Positions 48,379-57,597 of a stretch of DNA of 64,000 nt are shown in pieces. Positions within the stretch are counted from its first letter, which is position 1, and each line of letters opens with the position of its first letter. The notes under the pieces were generated by a model, which worked only from the letters and a program-made list of their open reading frames with translations, searched no databases and was not told where the DNA came from. The DNA lies in contig JBEKEK010000012.1 of NCBI GenBank assembly GCA_050013875.1, forward strand, positions 1-64,000. The letters run 5' to 3'. The position numbers and the translations under genes were made by a program. The DNA comes from Trebonia sp050013875. Its GTDB lineage: Bacteria; Actinomycetota; Actinomycetes; Streptosporangiales; Streptosporangiaceae.

Positions 48379-49434
48379 GTGGACACCGTCGAGTTCGGCA
48401 TCGACACCTTCGGGGACCTGCCCAGGGACGACCGCGGCGCAATCGTCTCGCATGCGGAGGCGATCCGGCGGGTCGTCGCCGAAGGGGTCCTGGCCGACGA
48501 GGTCGGTATCGACGTGATCGCGGTGGGCGAGCACCACCGCCCCGAGTTCTCCGTCTCGGCCCCGGAGACGGTGCTCGCCGGGATCGCGACGCGGACCTCG
48601 CGCATCCACCTGGCCTCCGGGGTGACCGTGCTCAGCTCCGACGACCCGGTCCGCGTCTTCGAGCGCTTCGCGACCGTCGACGCGCTCTCCAATGGGCGCG
48701 CCGAGGTGATCCTCGGGCGCGGCTCGTTCACCGAGTCATTCCCGCTGTTCGGCTACGACTTGCGCGACTACGAGGTGCTCTTCGAGGAGAAGATCGACCT
48801 GTTCGTCAAGCTCCTCGACGAGAAGCCGGTGTCCTGGGAGGGCACCACCCGGGCGGCACTGCATGACGCCGACGTGTACCCGAAGACCGAATCCGGCCGG
48901 CTGACCACCTGGGTCGGAGTCGGCGGCTCGCCGGAGTCCGTCGTCCGCACCGCCCGCTACGACCTCCGGCTGATGCTCGCGATTATCGGCGGGGCACCGG
49001 ATCGTTTCGCTGCCTACGTCGAGCTCTACCAGCGCGCCGCGCAGGAGTTCGGCACGACCGCGTACCCGGTCGGGATCCACTCACCCGGGTTCATCGCGGA
49101 GACGGACGAGGAAGCAAAGGAGCTCTTCTACCCCGGCTTCAAGGAGATCAGGGACCGCATCGGCGCCCAGCGCGGCTGGCCGCCCATGCGCCGTGAGCAA
49201 TTCGAGGCCGAGGCCGGGCACGGTTCCCTCTACATCGGCGCGCCGGAAACCGTCGCCCGCAAGATGGCCCGCACCATCCGGGCCCTCGGCGTCGGCCGCT
49301 TCGACCTCATCTACTCCTCGGGCGGTGCGCTCTCCGCCAGCGCCAGGCTCCGGGCCGTCGAACTTTACGGCACTCGGGTCGTCCCCCTTGTCCGGGAGAT
49401 GCTCGCGGATGCGCCCGCCGCGGACGGCTCGTGA
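48379..49434 (+). CDS. LLM-class flavin-dependent oxidoreductase
   Basis: A luciferase-like monooxygenase fold protein of 351 aa binding FMN or F420. Family blocks: VDTVEFGIDTFGDLP, VIAVGEHHRPEFSVSAPE, VFERFATVDALSNGRAEVILGRGSF and YIGAPETVARKM. The subgroup with this start acts on unknown substrates and is common in actinobacteria. GTG 48379 is chosen for the GAGGAGG five bases upstream. The Nudix gene follows after 47 bases. Confidence 0.9.
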   Translation: MDTVEFGIDTFGDLPRDDRGAIVSHAEAIRRVVAEGVLADEVGIDVIAVGEHHRPEFSVSAPETVLAGIATRTSRIHLASGVTVLSSDDPVRVFERFATVDALSNGRAEVILGRGSFTESFPLFGYDLRDYEVLFEEKIDLFVKLLDEKPVSWEGTTRAALHDADVYPKTESGRLTTWVGVGGSPESVVRTARYDLRLMLAIIGGAPDRFAAYVELYQRAAQEFGTTAYPVGIHSPGFIAETDEEAKELFYPGFKEIRDRIGAQRGWPPMRREQFEAEAGHGSLYIGAPETVARKMARTIRALGVGRFDLIYSSGGALSASARLRAVELYGTRVVPLVREMLADAPAADGS

Positions 49435-49481
49435 CAACTGGGCTTCGGCCCCGGAGCGGCTTTGCGGGTTAGACTCGCCGG

Positions 49482-50111
49482 GTGCCTGATGACGTTCGCG
49501 CGCTGATCTCGGATCTCGTGTCGGGTGTAACGCCGTTTGATGCGCGCGAAGCGGCCGACCAGGCGGACATCCTCGACTGGGTCGCGTCAGGGCAACAGCT
49601 CTTCAGGACGGTCCCGCCCGCCACGCCGCCCAAGCACCTAGTCGTCTACTTCATTCCCGTTGACCGGACCAGCAGGTGCCTGCTGCTCGGAGACCATCGC
49701 AAGTCGGGACTATGGCTGCCGCCCGGCGGCCATGTCGAAGCTGGTGAGGACCCCAGTCAGGCCGTCACCCGGGAAACCCGCGAGGAGCTCGGGATCCACG
49801 CCGAGCTCCACCCTGAGTTCGGCGGGAACAGGCCGTTCTTCCTGACCGTCACGCCGACCAACGGCGCCAGCAGTCATCTCGACGTCGACCTGTGGTTCGT
49901 CCTTCGCGTGGACCGCACCGCGCGGCTGCACCCGGACCCTCGGGAGTTCGCCGGCGTCCGCTGGTTCGACCTCGATGAGCAGCGAGAATGGCCCGCCTCG
50001 ACGTATGACCCGGAGATGCACCGCTTCGTCAGCAAGCTCAAGTCCGCTCTCGGCCCGCTTCACCGCAGCCGTATGAGCTGGGAGACCAGCTCACCGGACT
50101 CCAGCAGCTGA
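49482..50111 (+). CDS. Nudix hydrolase
   Basis: A 209-aa protein with the Nudix box GGHVEAGEDPSQAVTRETREELGI-type pattern, visible as GGHVEAGEDP then RETREELGI. It hydrolyses a nucleoside-diphosphate-linked compound of unknown identity. The GTG start is at 49482. Its last 52 bases overlap the convergent methyltransferase gene. Confidence 0.9.
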   Translation: MPDDVRALISDLVSGVTPFDAREAADQADILDWVASGQQLFRTVPPATPPKHLVVYFIPVDRTSRCLLLGDHRKSGLWLPPGGHVEAGEDPSQAVTRETREELGIHAELHPEFGGNRPFFLTVTPTNGASSHLDVDLWFVLRVDRTARLHPDPREFAGVRWFDLDEQREWPASTYDPEMHRFVSKLKSALGPLHRSRMSWETSSPDSSS

Positions 50112-50824
50112 CCGATCCTTCTGCTCTGCTCAAGAGCCGTGACCAGCGGCTGAGCGTTCCCGAAGCGGCGCCGCAACTCGTGGTCGACGGCGACGGTGCG
50201 CTCATGCCAGCTGGCGGGCGGGGCCGGGAGAGACGCGGGGTCGGCGGTGGCGGTCTCGGTCAGGCCGGCCTCCCGGAGCAGGGCGGTCAGCTGGGCGCGG
50301 GACGGGAAGTGGTTTCCCTCCGGCGGGTCGTCCAGCCGGTCTTGGGCCGCCAGGAACACCAGCAGCCCGGCCCGGCCCGACGGCCGGAGCACCCGGCGCA
50401 GTTCGCGCAGCATGGCCCGCTGGGCGTCGGGGCCGCTGGCCGTGCACAGCACGCCCAGGCACCAGGCGTGGCTAGCCGCGCCGTCGGCGAACGGCAGGGC
50501 GGTCGCGTCGGCCTGGACCACCGGGGCGCCGAACAGCCGGGCGGCGGCCTGGCAGGCCTCGAACTCCGGCTCAGCCAGGACTGGCTGGACCCCGGTCCGC
50601 TCGGCCGCGTAGGCGGACGGGCCGCCCAGCCCGGCGCCGATGTCGATCAGCACGTCGCCCGGATGCGGGTCCAGGCCCGCCAGCAGCCAGTCCAGGGCAG
50701 ACGGCCGGCCGCTCCCCCGGGAGGCGGCCGGAATGCGGTACTCCGGGCCGAGGCTCTCGGCCACCTCGGCCGTCCACTCGGCCACGGTGCCGAACTCGGC
50801 GTCCATCGGGTCGCTGCTGGTCAC
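50060..50824 (-). CDS. SAM-dependent methyltransferase
   Basis: A class I methyltransferase of 254 aa. Motif I is VLIDIGAGLGGPSAYAA, the acidic end of strand 2 is VLAEPE, and the post-motif DATALPFADGAASHAWCLGV is typical of ubiquinone/arsenite-type methyltransferases. The GTG at 50824 overlaps the TGA of the MTHFR-like gene (GTGA), so the pair is translationally coupled. A link to one-carbon metabolism is therefore plausible. Substrate unknown. Confidence 0.87.
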   Translation of the reverse strand: MTSSDPMDAEFGTVAEWTAEVAESLGPEYRIPAASRGSGRPSALDWLLAGLDPHPGDVLIDIGAGLGGPSAYAAERTGVQPVLAEPEFEACQAAARLFGAPVVQADATALPFADGAASHAWCLGVLCTASGPDAQRAMLRELRRVLRPSGRAGLLVFLAAQDRLDDPPEGNHFPSRAQLTALLREAGLTETATADPASLPAPPASWHERTVAVDHELRRRFGNAQPLVTALEQSRRIGQLLESGELVSQLIRLR

Positions 50825-51828
50825 CTGGCAGGTTCTTCCCGGATGCGGCGGGCCAACTCCGCCTTGACGGTCGCGGCGTACTCGTAACCGCGGGCCGAGC
50901 CCACCCCGGACAGGTTCACTCCAGCCACCCCTGGGATCGCGAGCAGCGCCGCGGCCTCCCGTACCGCGGCGGCGATCCCGGCCTCGACCGGGTCGGGGCC
51001 GGCCAGCACCGCCCGGACCGCGGCCGGGTCGAGTTCCAGACCGGGCAACCCGCTGAGCACCGCCGCCGACGGCTCGTCGGTGAAGACGGCCACGCCCGCG
51101 ATGACCGGGATCGTCACCCCGGCCTTGGCCGCCCCGGTCATGAAGGCGGTCACCGTGTCGACGGCGGCGTGGTTTAGCACCGCGACGGCCGCTCCGGCCC
51201 GCTGCTTCTGAGCCAGCCGGTCCGGCCGCAGGTCCCTGGGCGGCGCAGCCGGGGTCTCCGGGACCGCCGCTGGCACCCCGGCCGACGCGGCCAGCGCGGC
51301 CAGCCGGGGGCCGTCGAGGTCGAAGACCTGGGTCACGTCCGGGCGGACGTCGTAGGCCCGCGCGTCGCCGGTGACGCACAGGACGGCGTCCACGCCCAGG
51401 TGCCGCAGGCCGTTCAGTTCCTGCTCAAGCACGATCCGGTTCCGGTCCCGGCAGGCCAGCGTCAGCCAGGGCCGGGCCCCGGCCGCCTGCAGCAGCGACG
51501 CCAGCAGGGTAGGCGGGAAGTCCGGCCGGTTCTGGTGCTCACCGACCAGAACCGCGTCGCAGTCGACCGCCAGCGCGCCGGCCACCGTGGTCAGCATCGG
51601 CACCGAGTACGGGTCGGCGGTGTAGTCGGCCAGGATCAGCGGCACCCTGCGCAGCGGCACCGCCGGGACCGGGTCCGGCCACGTGGCCGGCGTCTTGAAC
51701 ACGCACGGCTCCGGGATGACCTCGCAGCCACCGCCCTCCCGTACACCGCCGCATGGCCCCATCACCATGTGCTTCGGGCAGCCCTCCCGCGGGCGCATCT
51801 GCATCGCACCAGCGTAACGATCCGCCAT
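50821..51828 (-). CDS. Methylenetetrahydrofolate reductase-related protein with N-terminal Cys motif
   Basis: A 335-aa protein. Residues 10-45 show the MTHFR C-terminal-type Cys motif CPKHMVMGPCGGVREGGGC and PCVF, here placed at the N-terminus. The remainder is a TIM barrel like methylenetetrahydrofolate reductase (VGEHQNRPDFPPT, LNGLRHLGVDAVLCVTGDARA, IPVIAGVAVF). Stand-alone proteins of this shape occur in actinobacteria and may reduce or bind a folate. It is coupled to the methyltransferase gene by overlap. A true reductase activity is not proven. Confidence 0.83.
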   Translation of the reverse strand: MADRYAGAMQMRPREGCPKHMVMGPCGGVREGGGCEVIPEPCVFKTPATWPDPVPAVPLRRVPLILADYTADPYSVPMLTTVAGALAVDCDAVLVGEHQNRPDFPPTLLASLLQAAGARPWLTLACRDRNRIVLEQELNGLRHLGVDAVLCVTGDARAYDVRPDVTQVFDLDGPRLAALAASAGVPAAVPETPAAPPRDLRPDRLAQKQRAGAAVAVLNHAAVDTVTAFMTGAAKAGVTIPVIAGVAVFTDEPSAAVLSGLPGLELDPAAVRAVLAGPDPVEAGIAAAVREAAALLAIPGVAGVNLSGVGSARGYEYAATVKAELARRIREEPAR

Positions 51829-51878
51829 CAGGCAGCACCCTCGTCAAGCATGAACTCGGTCGTCAGCATGCCTGCCAC

Positions 51879-52388
51879 CTACCAGCGGCCGCGGTGCACA
51901 ACCTCACTGAACGGCCGCCGCTCCGGATTCCTGACCGGCTTGAGTGGCCGGTCAGCCGGGTAGCCGAGCGATATAAGGAAGGCCCAGTCGCGGTCGGCGG
52001 GAAAGCCGAGCAGTTCGCGGGCGAGTCGCAGGTCGGCGACCCCCGCGTGGCAGCTGCCGATTCCGAGATCGGCGGCCGCGAGAGTCATCGTCATCGTCGC
52101 CTGGCCCAGGTCGAACTGGGCCCGGTGGAACTCGTTGTCGGCGGCCGGGCCGATCACCACGATGGTCGCCGCTGAGCCGGCCACGTGGCCGGCCCCTCGC
52201 CAGACCTTCGCCAGCTCGCGGAGTTGCTCCCGGTCGGTGACGAGGATGAAGTCCCACGGTTGCCAGTTCTGTGAGGACGGGGAGCGGCGGCCCGCCTCGA
52301 GAATCCGGTCAAGATCCTCGGCCCTTATCGGCTGATCCGCGAAAGACCGTACATTGCGGCGTGACTCAATGGCTTCCCAGGTCTGCAT
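51879..52388 (-). CDS. Nitroreductase family protein
   Basis: A 169-aa FMN-dependent nitroreductase fold. It begins IESRRNVRSFADQPI with RRSPSSQNWQPWDFILV and GIGSCHAGVADLRLARELLG, the three flavin-contact blocks. It could reduce nitro, quinone or flavin substrates. It stands 50 bases upstream of the MTHFR-like gene on the same strand and may be co-transcribed. Confidence 0.9.
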   Translation of the reverse strand: MQTWEAIESRRNVRSFADQPIRAEDLDRILEAGRRSPSSQNWQPWDFILVTDREQLRELAKVWRGAGHVAGSAATIVVIGPAADNEFHRAQFDLGQATMTMTLAAADLGIGSCHAGVADLRLARELLGFPADRDWAFLISLGYPADRPLKPVRNPERRPFSEVVHRGRW

Positions 52389-52451
52389 GATGCTCCCAAC
52401 GTCCGCATCGGCTTATTCATTCTCGACCGCCCGCCGGAATAGCGTGGACTC

Positions 52452-53270
52452 GTGATCGAAGAGCTGATCGACCGGATGGCGGCACTGCTTGAGCCGATGG
52501 AGGCCGCGGGCGACAAGCGGCGCTACTTCCACGCCACGTACCTGCGTACCACCATCGCGGTGGCTGGGGAGATCAGCCGCGGCGGGTTCGCCGACGTCGG
52601 GTGGGTCGAGCGGTGGGACATCGTGTTCGCCGACCTGTACCTGGATGCCTTGGCGGCGGACATGGCAGGCCGGACGACGCCGCGGCCCTGGGCCATCGCG
52701 TTCGGCGCTCCGGCCGGCCTGCCCCCGCTCCGGCAGGTGCTGCTCGGCATGAACGCGCACATCAACTATGACCTGCCGCAGGCCCTGGTGGCGGTGATCA
52801 GCGACAAGCAGTTCGGCGACGCGGCGCTGCTCGCCCGCCGGGAGGCCGACCACCGGGCTATCGATGAGGTGCTCGCCTCCCGGGTCGCGTCCGAGGATGA
52901 CGAACTGACCCGGCTGTCCGGGCCCGCTCCCTTGCTTGACCGCCTGCTGCGGCCGGTCAGCCGGCTCGGCACCCAGCGCTTCCTGCGGGAGGCGCGGGAG
53001 AAGGTGTGGGCCAATGCGACCGTCCTGAACCGTGCGCGCAGTCAGGGCCCGGACGCTTACGCGGCCGTCCTGGCCCAGCTTGAGGAGCTCAGCGCCGCGA
53101 AGGTCACGGCGCTGCAAGCTCCCGGGCAGGTCCTGCTCAAGCTGGCCGCGACCGGATTCGGCGTCAGGCTGCCCCGCCAGGGACCCGAGCGGTTACTGCG
53201 GCTTGTGGCCCTGTTCGCGCTGCATGGCCGCTTCGACGGCCTGCCGCAGCCGATCCTGGTCAGGCACTGA
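52452..53270 (+). CDS. DUF5995 family protein
   Basis: A 272-aa protein of DUF5995. Characteristic text includes RYFHATYLRTTIAVAGEISRG, WVERWDIVFADLYLDAL and LLGMNAHINYDLPQAL. Conserved His, Asp and Asn in these blocks suggest a metal- or phosphate-binding helical bundle, but the family function is unknown. The GTG start is at 52452. It overlaps the end of the convergent DUF1269-like gene by 78 bases. Confidence 0.87.
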   Translation: MIEELIDRMAALLEPMEAAGDKRRYFHATYLRTTIAVAGEISRGGFADVGWVERWDIVFADLYLDALAADMAGRTTPRPWAIAFGAPAGLPPLRQVLLGMNAHINYDLPQALVAVISDKQFGDAALLARREADHRAIDEVLASRVASEDDELTRLSGPAPLLDRLLRPVSRLGTQRFLREAREKVWANATVLNRARSQGPDAYAAVLAQLEELSAAKVTALQAPGQVLLKLAATGFGVRLPRQGPERLLRLVALFALHGRFDGLPQPILVRH

Positions 53271-53627
53271 CAGGTCGCTCCTGACGAGCTCCATGTTCTG
53301 GCCTTCGAAGGCATGGACGATGGCCTCGATCTCGCCCTCTGAGCTCAGCACCACTACCGCCGATGTGCCGGGCCGCAGATCGCCCTTAACGCTCTCGATC
53401 ATGGAGCCGTCGATGACCGGGTGCTGCAGTCGGCGGACCAGGGAGGCAACCTTTCCGCCCTGCTCGTGCGCGTGCTCCGTGGTGGTCGGCTGTTCCGCGT
53501 ACTCCGGCCACCGGAGCACCGCGATATCCATGAGGTTGATCAGGTCCTTGGAGTCCAGCTGCTTCAGCCGGACGACCGCGCTGTCGGCTCCCTCGGTACC
53601 CGGGAAGCGCCATGCCGTTGTGGGCAC
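53193..53627 (-). CDS. DUF1269-like protein lacking its membrane segment
   Basis: A 144-aa protein. The N-terminal part (TTAWRFPGTEGADSAVVRL, DIAVLRWPEYAEQPTTT) and the C-terminal part (GTSAVVVLSSEGEIEAIVHAF, ELVRSDLSVPDQDRLRQAV) match DUF1269. The Gly/Phe-rich membrane hairpin that normally sits between them is absent: HAHEQGGKVASLVRRL leads straight to the second half. GTG 53627 is supported by AAGGAGG. Function unknown; it may be a soluble variant. Confidence 0.75.
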   Translation of the reverse strand: MPTTAWRFPGTEGADSAVVRLKQLDSKDLINLMDIAVLRWPEYAEQPTTTEHAHEQGGKVASLVRRLQHPVIDGSMIESVKGDLRPGTSAVVVLSSEGEIEAIVHAFEGQNMELVRSDLSVPDQDRLRQAVEAAMQREQGHKPQ

Positions 53628-53943
53628 CGATCCTCCTTCTGGCCGGGAAATCCAGGCTGCGGCCAATGCCAGCCGGGTCGGCCCTCGTTGTTGGTGCCAT
53701 GGTCTCGCCCGCATGTCCAGCCGACGTCACCCGTGGGGGGTGATCGTCGGCCCGCCCCCCTCATGCCCGGCCACCCGGGCCACGGCACCGCCCAAGCCGT
53801 CCCCTGCACCTGGGCCCGCCGGGCTAACCTAGCCGAGTGGGAGCTGGCACCCCGAGACCGCCGAGCCCGAGCTGGTGCTTCCCCCAGCGCCTGGCGTTGC
53901 TGGGCCCCTGGATACGCGAGATGACTGAGAGGCAGGAGACAGC
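53628..53943. other. Divergent intergenic region with a hairpin
   Basis: No gene supported. A 13-base stem with one bulge forms between 53720-53732 (GCCGACGTCACCC) and 53738-53751 around GTGGG. It could be an operator or a terminator-like element. AGGAGA lies before the Gfo/Idh start at 53944. Confidence 0.4.
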
Positions 53944-55053
53944 GTGAGCGAAACTGGCGGCGCGAGCCCGACCCGGCCGCACGGAATCGGGATCGTCGGC
54001 ACCGGAGTGATCGCCCAGACGCATGCGACGGCGATCGCCGCTATCCCGGGCGCCCGCCTGGTGGCGGTCACCGACGTGGTGCCCGAGCGCGCCGTCGAGT
54101 TCGCCGGGAGCCACGACTGCGAAGTCGAGCCCAGCCTGGACGCGCTGCTGGCGCGCGACGACATCGACGTGGTGTCGGTGTGCGTGCCGAGCGGGCTGCA
54201 CGCCGAGGTGGGCGTCCAGGTCGCCGCGGCCGGCAAGCACCTGGTGGTGGAGAAGCCGATCGACGTCAGCCTGGCCGCCGCCGGCCGCCTCATCGAGGCC
54301 GTGGACACGGCCGGGGTCGCCATGACGGTGATCTCCCAGCACCGGTTCGACCCCGGGCTGGTTGAGCTGCGCGGTCTCATCGATGACGGGTCGCTCGGCC
54401 GCCTGGTGCTCGGCGAGGCGAGCACGAAGTGGTACCGCAGCCAGGGCTATTACGACAGCGCACCGTGGCGCGGCACCTGGGCCCTGGACGGCGGGTCGCT
54501 GATGAACCAGGGCATCCACTACGTCGACCTGCTGCGCTGGACCCTGGGGCCGATCATCGAGGTGAGCGCCGTCTACGCGACCGAGGACCACAAGATCGAG
54601 GTCGAGGACACCGCGCTGGCCGTGCTCCGGTTCATCTCGGGCGCCGTCGGCACGATCGTGTCAAGCACGGCCGTCTTCCCCGGCTTCGCCCAGCGCCTCG
54701 AGGTCAGCGGAACCGGCGGCACGGTGCTGGTCGAGGACGGTGAGATCGTGCGCAGCGCGTTCGCCTCAGACTCCCCCGATCCAGGCCTGCGCGGAACCCG
54801 GCTTCCCCGGCCGGCGTCCGCGGAAGGCGCGGCCGCGAACGCGGCGGCGCTGGACGTGGCCAGCCACGCCGCCCAGATCGCCGACCTGCTGACAGCGGTC
54901 GAGCAGGGCCGCCCGCCCTCAGTGACCGGGCGCGACGGCCGGGAAACCCTCGAGGTCATCCTCGCGGTCTACCAGTCGGCACGCGAGGGCAGGCCCGTGG
55001 TGCTGCTTGACGCGACGCACGACGGTCAGCCCGGGCACGGTCCGCGGTTATGA
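53944..55053 (+). CDS. Gfo/Idh/MocA family sugar oxidoreductase
   Basis: NAD(P)-dependent dehydrogenase of 369 aa. The Rossmann motif is GIVGTGVIAQTHA (14-26) and the catalytic EKPIDV lies near 104. The C-terminal domain shows NQGIHYVDLLRW, a typical His-Asp pair. Members oxidise sugars or cyclitols such as myo-inositol. The stop overlaps the next start by four bases (ATGA), forming an operon with the isomerase. Confidence 0.92.
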   Translation: MSETGGASPTRPHGIGIVGTGVIAQTHATAIAAIPGARLVAVTDVVPERAVEFAGSHDCEVEPSLDALLARDDIDVVSVCVPSGLHAEVGVQVAAAGKHLVVEKPIDVSLAAAGRLIEAVDTAGVAMTVISQHRFDPGLVELRGLIDDGSLGRLVLGEASTKWYRSQGYYDSAPWRGTWALDGGSLMNQGIHYVDLLRWTLGPIIEVSAVYATEDHKIEVEDTALAVLRFISGAVGTIVSSTAVFPGFAQRLEVSGTGGTVLVEDGEIVRSAFASDSPDPGLRGTRLPRPASAEGAAANAAALDVASHAAQIADLLTAVEQGRPPSVTGRDGRETLEVILAVYQSAREGRPVVLLDATHDGQPGHGPRL

Positions 55054-55880
55054 CATTCACCCTCAGCGGGTTCGCCGACGAGATCTCACCGGAGCCCGGC
55101 GCTCAGCTGGAGACGCTTGCCGCCGAGTCGATCCGTTTCCTGGAACTGCGCAGCGCGTGGTCGGCCAACGTCGCCACCATGACCGACGCCCAGCTCGCCA
55201 GATTCCAGCGCGAGATCTCCGGCGCCGGGGTGCGCGTATCCGCCATCGGCTCGCCGATTGGCAAGATCGATATTGGCGAGCCGATCGGGCCCGAACTGGA
55301 GCGGATGCGCCGCATCGCCGATGTCGCCGGCCGGTTCGGCACCGCGATCGTGCGGGTCTTCTCGTTCTTCCTGCCGGCCGGCCAGCCACCGGAGCGCTAC
55401 CGGCAGGCGGTCATCGACCGGATGGGCGCGCTGGCCGAGATCGCGGCGGAGCGCGGGATCGTGCTTGCGCATGAGAACGAGAAGGAGATCTACGGTGACA
55501 TCCCGGAGCGGTGCGCGGACCTGATCGCCGGCGTCGGCTCCCCGGCCCTGCGGGCCACCTTCGACGCGGCCAACTTCGTGCAGTGCGGTGTGCGGCCGCA
55601 CACCGATGGCTACCAGCTGCTCCGGCCGCACCTGGTCTACCTCCAAGTCAAGGACGCCGTGGCCGCGACAGGCCAGGTGGTGCCGGCCGGGCAGGGCGAC
55701 GGCGAGGTGCGCGAGACGCTGGCGGCGCTCGCGGCCTCGGGCTTTTCCGGGTACGCCTCGCTGGAGCCGCACCTGGCCGAGGCGGGCCGGTACGGGGGGT
55801 TCAGCGGGGCGCAGGAGTTCCGCCGGGCCGCCGCGGCCCTGAAAGGCCTACTGGGCGATCTGTCCATCCCCTGGCAGTAG
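55050..55880 (+). CDS. Sugar phosphate isomerase/epimerase (xylose-isomerase-like TIM barrel)
   Basis: A 276-aa TIM-barrel protein of the AP-endonuclease-2/IolE-like family. Metal-site regions are visible as LAHENEKEIYGD, FDAANFVQCG and LQVKDAV. It would isomerise or epimerise the keto sugar made by the overlapping Gfo/Idh enzyme. Substrate unknown. Confidence 0.9.
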   Translation: MTFTLSGFADEISPEPGAQLETLAAESIRFLELRSAWSANVATMTDAQLARFQREISGAGVRVSAIGSPIGKIDIGEPIGPELERMRRIADVAGRFGTAIVRVFSFFLPAGQPPERYRQAVIDRMGALAEIAAERGIVLAHENEKEIYGDIPERCADLIAGVGSPALRATFDAANFVQCGVRPHTDGYQLLRPHLVYLQVKDAVAATGQVVPAGQGDGEVRETLAALAASGFSGYASLEPHLAEAGRYGGFSGAQEFRRAAAALKGLLGDLSIPWQ

Positions 55881-55899
55881 ACCAATAGGATTCAGCCAC

Positions 55900-56511
55900 A
55901 TGCGGCACCCTGTCCCCTGGATCACGCAGTACGCGTCCCCGTCACTCATCGAGTCCATCGCCGACGGCAGGCACCCCCGAGCCGAAGACCCGCGCTGGCG
56001 GGAGAGTGGCGCGCCCGATCAGGAGACGTACGGGGCGTGGTGCGCGCGCTGGTGCGGGATGGCGTCCTTCCGGATGGCGTTGCTCGCCCGGGACGGGACG
56101 GCGCCGACCCTGTACGAGCTCGCCATGGGCTGCCAGGAGTACGGCGCCTACACCGATGAGCCCGGCGGTCCGCGGGGGCTCATCTACCGGCCCTTCGCCG
56201 AGTACGCCAGAGACAAGCACGCGCTGCGAGCCGACGTGGTCACCGACCTGGATCCCGCCCGGCTGATAGCCGAACTGGACGCGGGCAGGCTAGTCATTGT
56301 CTCGGTGCACGCGGGGATCCGGCGCCCCGAGAGCGACCCGCCCGGGACTGGCGGGCACCTGGTACTGGTGACCGGGCACGCCAACGGCCAAGTCACCTTC
56401 CACAACCCGTCAGGCCACACGCCCGATGCGGTCGTCGCCACCCTTCCGATGCCCGTCTTCGACCGCTTTGCCGCCCATCGCGGCATCTCCCTCCATCTCT
56501 GGCCCGAGTAA
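55900..56511 (+). CDS. C39-like cysteine peptidase family protein
   Basis: A 203-aa cytoplasmic protein of the C39/papain-like fold (peptidase C39-like family 2). The likely nucleophile Cys is in WCARWCGMASFRMAL, the His in GGHLVLVTGH and the third residue in HNPSGH. No signal peptide or ABC partner is present, so bacteriocin processing is unlikely. It follows the sugar operon by 19 bases and may be co-transcribed. Substrate unknown. Confidence 0.78.
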   Translation: MRHPVPWITQYASPSLIESIADGRHPRAEDPRWRESGAPDQETYGAWCARWCGMASFRMALLARDGTAPTLYELAMGCQEYGAYTDEPGGPRGLIYRPFAEYARDKHALRADVVTDLDPARLIAELDAGRLVIVSVHAGIRRPESDPPGTGGHLVLVTGHANGQVTFHNPSGHTPDAVVATLPMPVFDRFAAHRGISLHLWPE

Positions 56512-56559
56512 CCGCCGTGGCGGCGCCCGGCTGAGGATACCGAGTTCCACGGCCCGCGA

Positions 56560-57501
56560 TCAGCGGCGCAGGGTGGTCTCCTGCTTCATGTGTGAGAGTT
56601 TCTCCGGGTTGCGCACGCCGTAGAGCCCGGTGACGAGGCCGTCGTCGATGCGCACCGCGATGACCGTGTCGACCTCGCCGTTGATGCGGAGGATGAGCGC
56701 CGGATAGCCGTTGACCAGTGCCGGCTGCAGGGACGCCTCGGGGGCGAGCCGGCCAAGCCCGATGGCCAGCACGCGGCCCACCTTGCCTGCTCCCACCACG
56801 GGTACGGGCAATGCCTGCTTCACGCCGCCACCGTCGCCAAGCAGGACGACGTCGGGAGCGAGGATGTCGAGCAAGCTCTGCAGATCGCCCGTTTCCGCCG
56901 CCCGCTGGAACGCGGCGAGCGCGCCCCTGGTCTCGGCCGGGGTGACGTCCCCGCGCGGCCGGCGCGCCGCCACGTGGTCCCGCGCCCGGTGCGCGATCTG
57001 GCGGACCGCGGCCGGGCTCTTGCCGACGGCTTCGGCGATTTCCTCATATCCGAGGTCGAACACCTCGCGCAGCACGAAAACCGCCCGCTCGGTCGGCGCG
57101 AGGGTCTCAAGCACCAGCAGCATCGCCATCGAGACGCTCTCCGCCAGCTCGACATCCTCCGCCACGTCCGGCGCGGTAAGCAGCGGCTCAGGCAGCCAGG
57201 TGCCGACGTAGGACTCCTTGCGGCGGCCGAGCGTACGCAGTCGGGCCAGTGCCTGGCGGGTGGTGATCCTGATCAGGTACGCACGCTGGTCCCGCACCGT
57301 GGTGAGGTCGACGCCGACCCACCGCAGCCAGGTCTCCTGCAGGACGTCCTCCGCGTCGGCGGCCGAGCCGAGCATCTCGTAGGCGACGGTGAACAGCAGG
57401 TTCCGGTGGGCGACGAACGCCTCGGTGGCAAGGTCCGGGCGGTCGAAGCGGCGGCTGTCCCCGCCGCGATCATCGGGTGCGGTGTGCGCCGGGCCGGCCA
57501 T
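56560..57501 (-). CDS. ECF41 (SigJ-type) sigma factor with SnoaL-like C-terminal domain
   Basis: A 313-aa extracytoplasmic-function sigma factor. Region 2 (ADAEDVLQETWLRWV), region 4 (LGYEEIAEAVGKSPAAVRQIAHRAR) and a C-terminal SnoaL-like domain (about 195-313, RRPRGDVTPAETRGALAAF on) are the layout of ECF41, where the extra domain tunes activity in place of an anti-sigma factor. The linker is GALAAFQRAAETGD. Its own upstream region holds a perfect ECF41 promoter, and the divergent neighbour is the usual carboxymuconolactone-decarboxylase target. Confidence 0.93.
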   Translation of the reverse strand: MAGPAHTAPDDRGGDSRRFDRPDLATEAFVAHRNLLFTVAYEMLGSAADAEDVLQETWLRWVGVDLTTVRDQRAYLIRITTRQALARLRTLGRRKESYVGTWLPEPLLTAPDVAEDVELAESVSMAMLLVLETLAPTERAVFVLREVFDLGYEEIAEAVGKSPAAVRQIAHRARDHVAARRPRGDVTPAETRGALAAFQRAAETGDLQSLLDILAPDVVLLGDGGGVKQALPVPVVGAGKVGRVLAIGLGRLAPEASLQPALVNGYPALILRINGEVDTVIAVRIDDGLVTGLYGVRNPEKLSHMKQETTLRR

Positions 57502-57539
57502 GCGGGCTCCTGTTCGCTCTCGACGGTGTCACCCCACAA

Positions 57540-57566
57540 GACGCCAAGCGCAGCCGTTCTGTGACA
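57540..57566 (-). promoter_or_regulatory. ECF41 promoter for the sigma gene
   Basis: On the minus strand TGTCACA (57560-57566) is followed after exactly 16 bases by CGTC (57540-57543), the ECF41 consensus. It lies 39 bases before the sigma start codon, so the factor should drive its own gene. Confidence 0.85.
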
Positions 57567-57597
57567 TCGGCCAAGACCGGCGCCCCGCAGGCCGTGC

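Noticed and set aside
50825..51379. Upstream extension of the methyltransferase frame
   Set aside because: It is antisense-frame text (Gly/Arg-rich) inside the MTHFR-like gene; the GTG at 50824 overlapping that gene's stop is the natural start.
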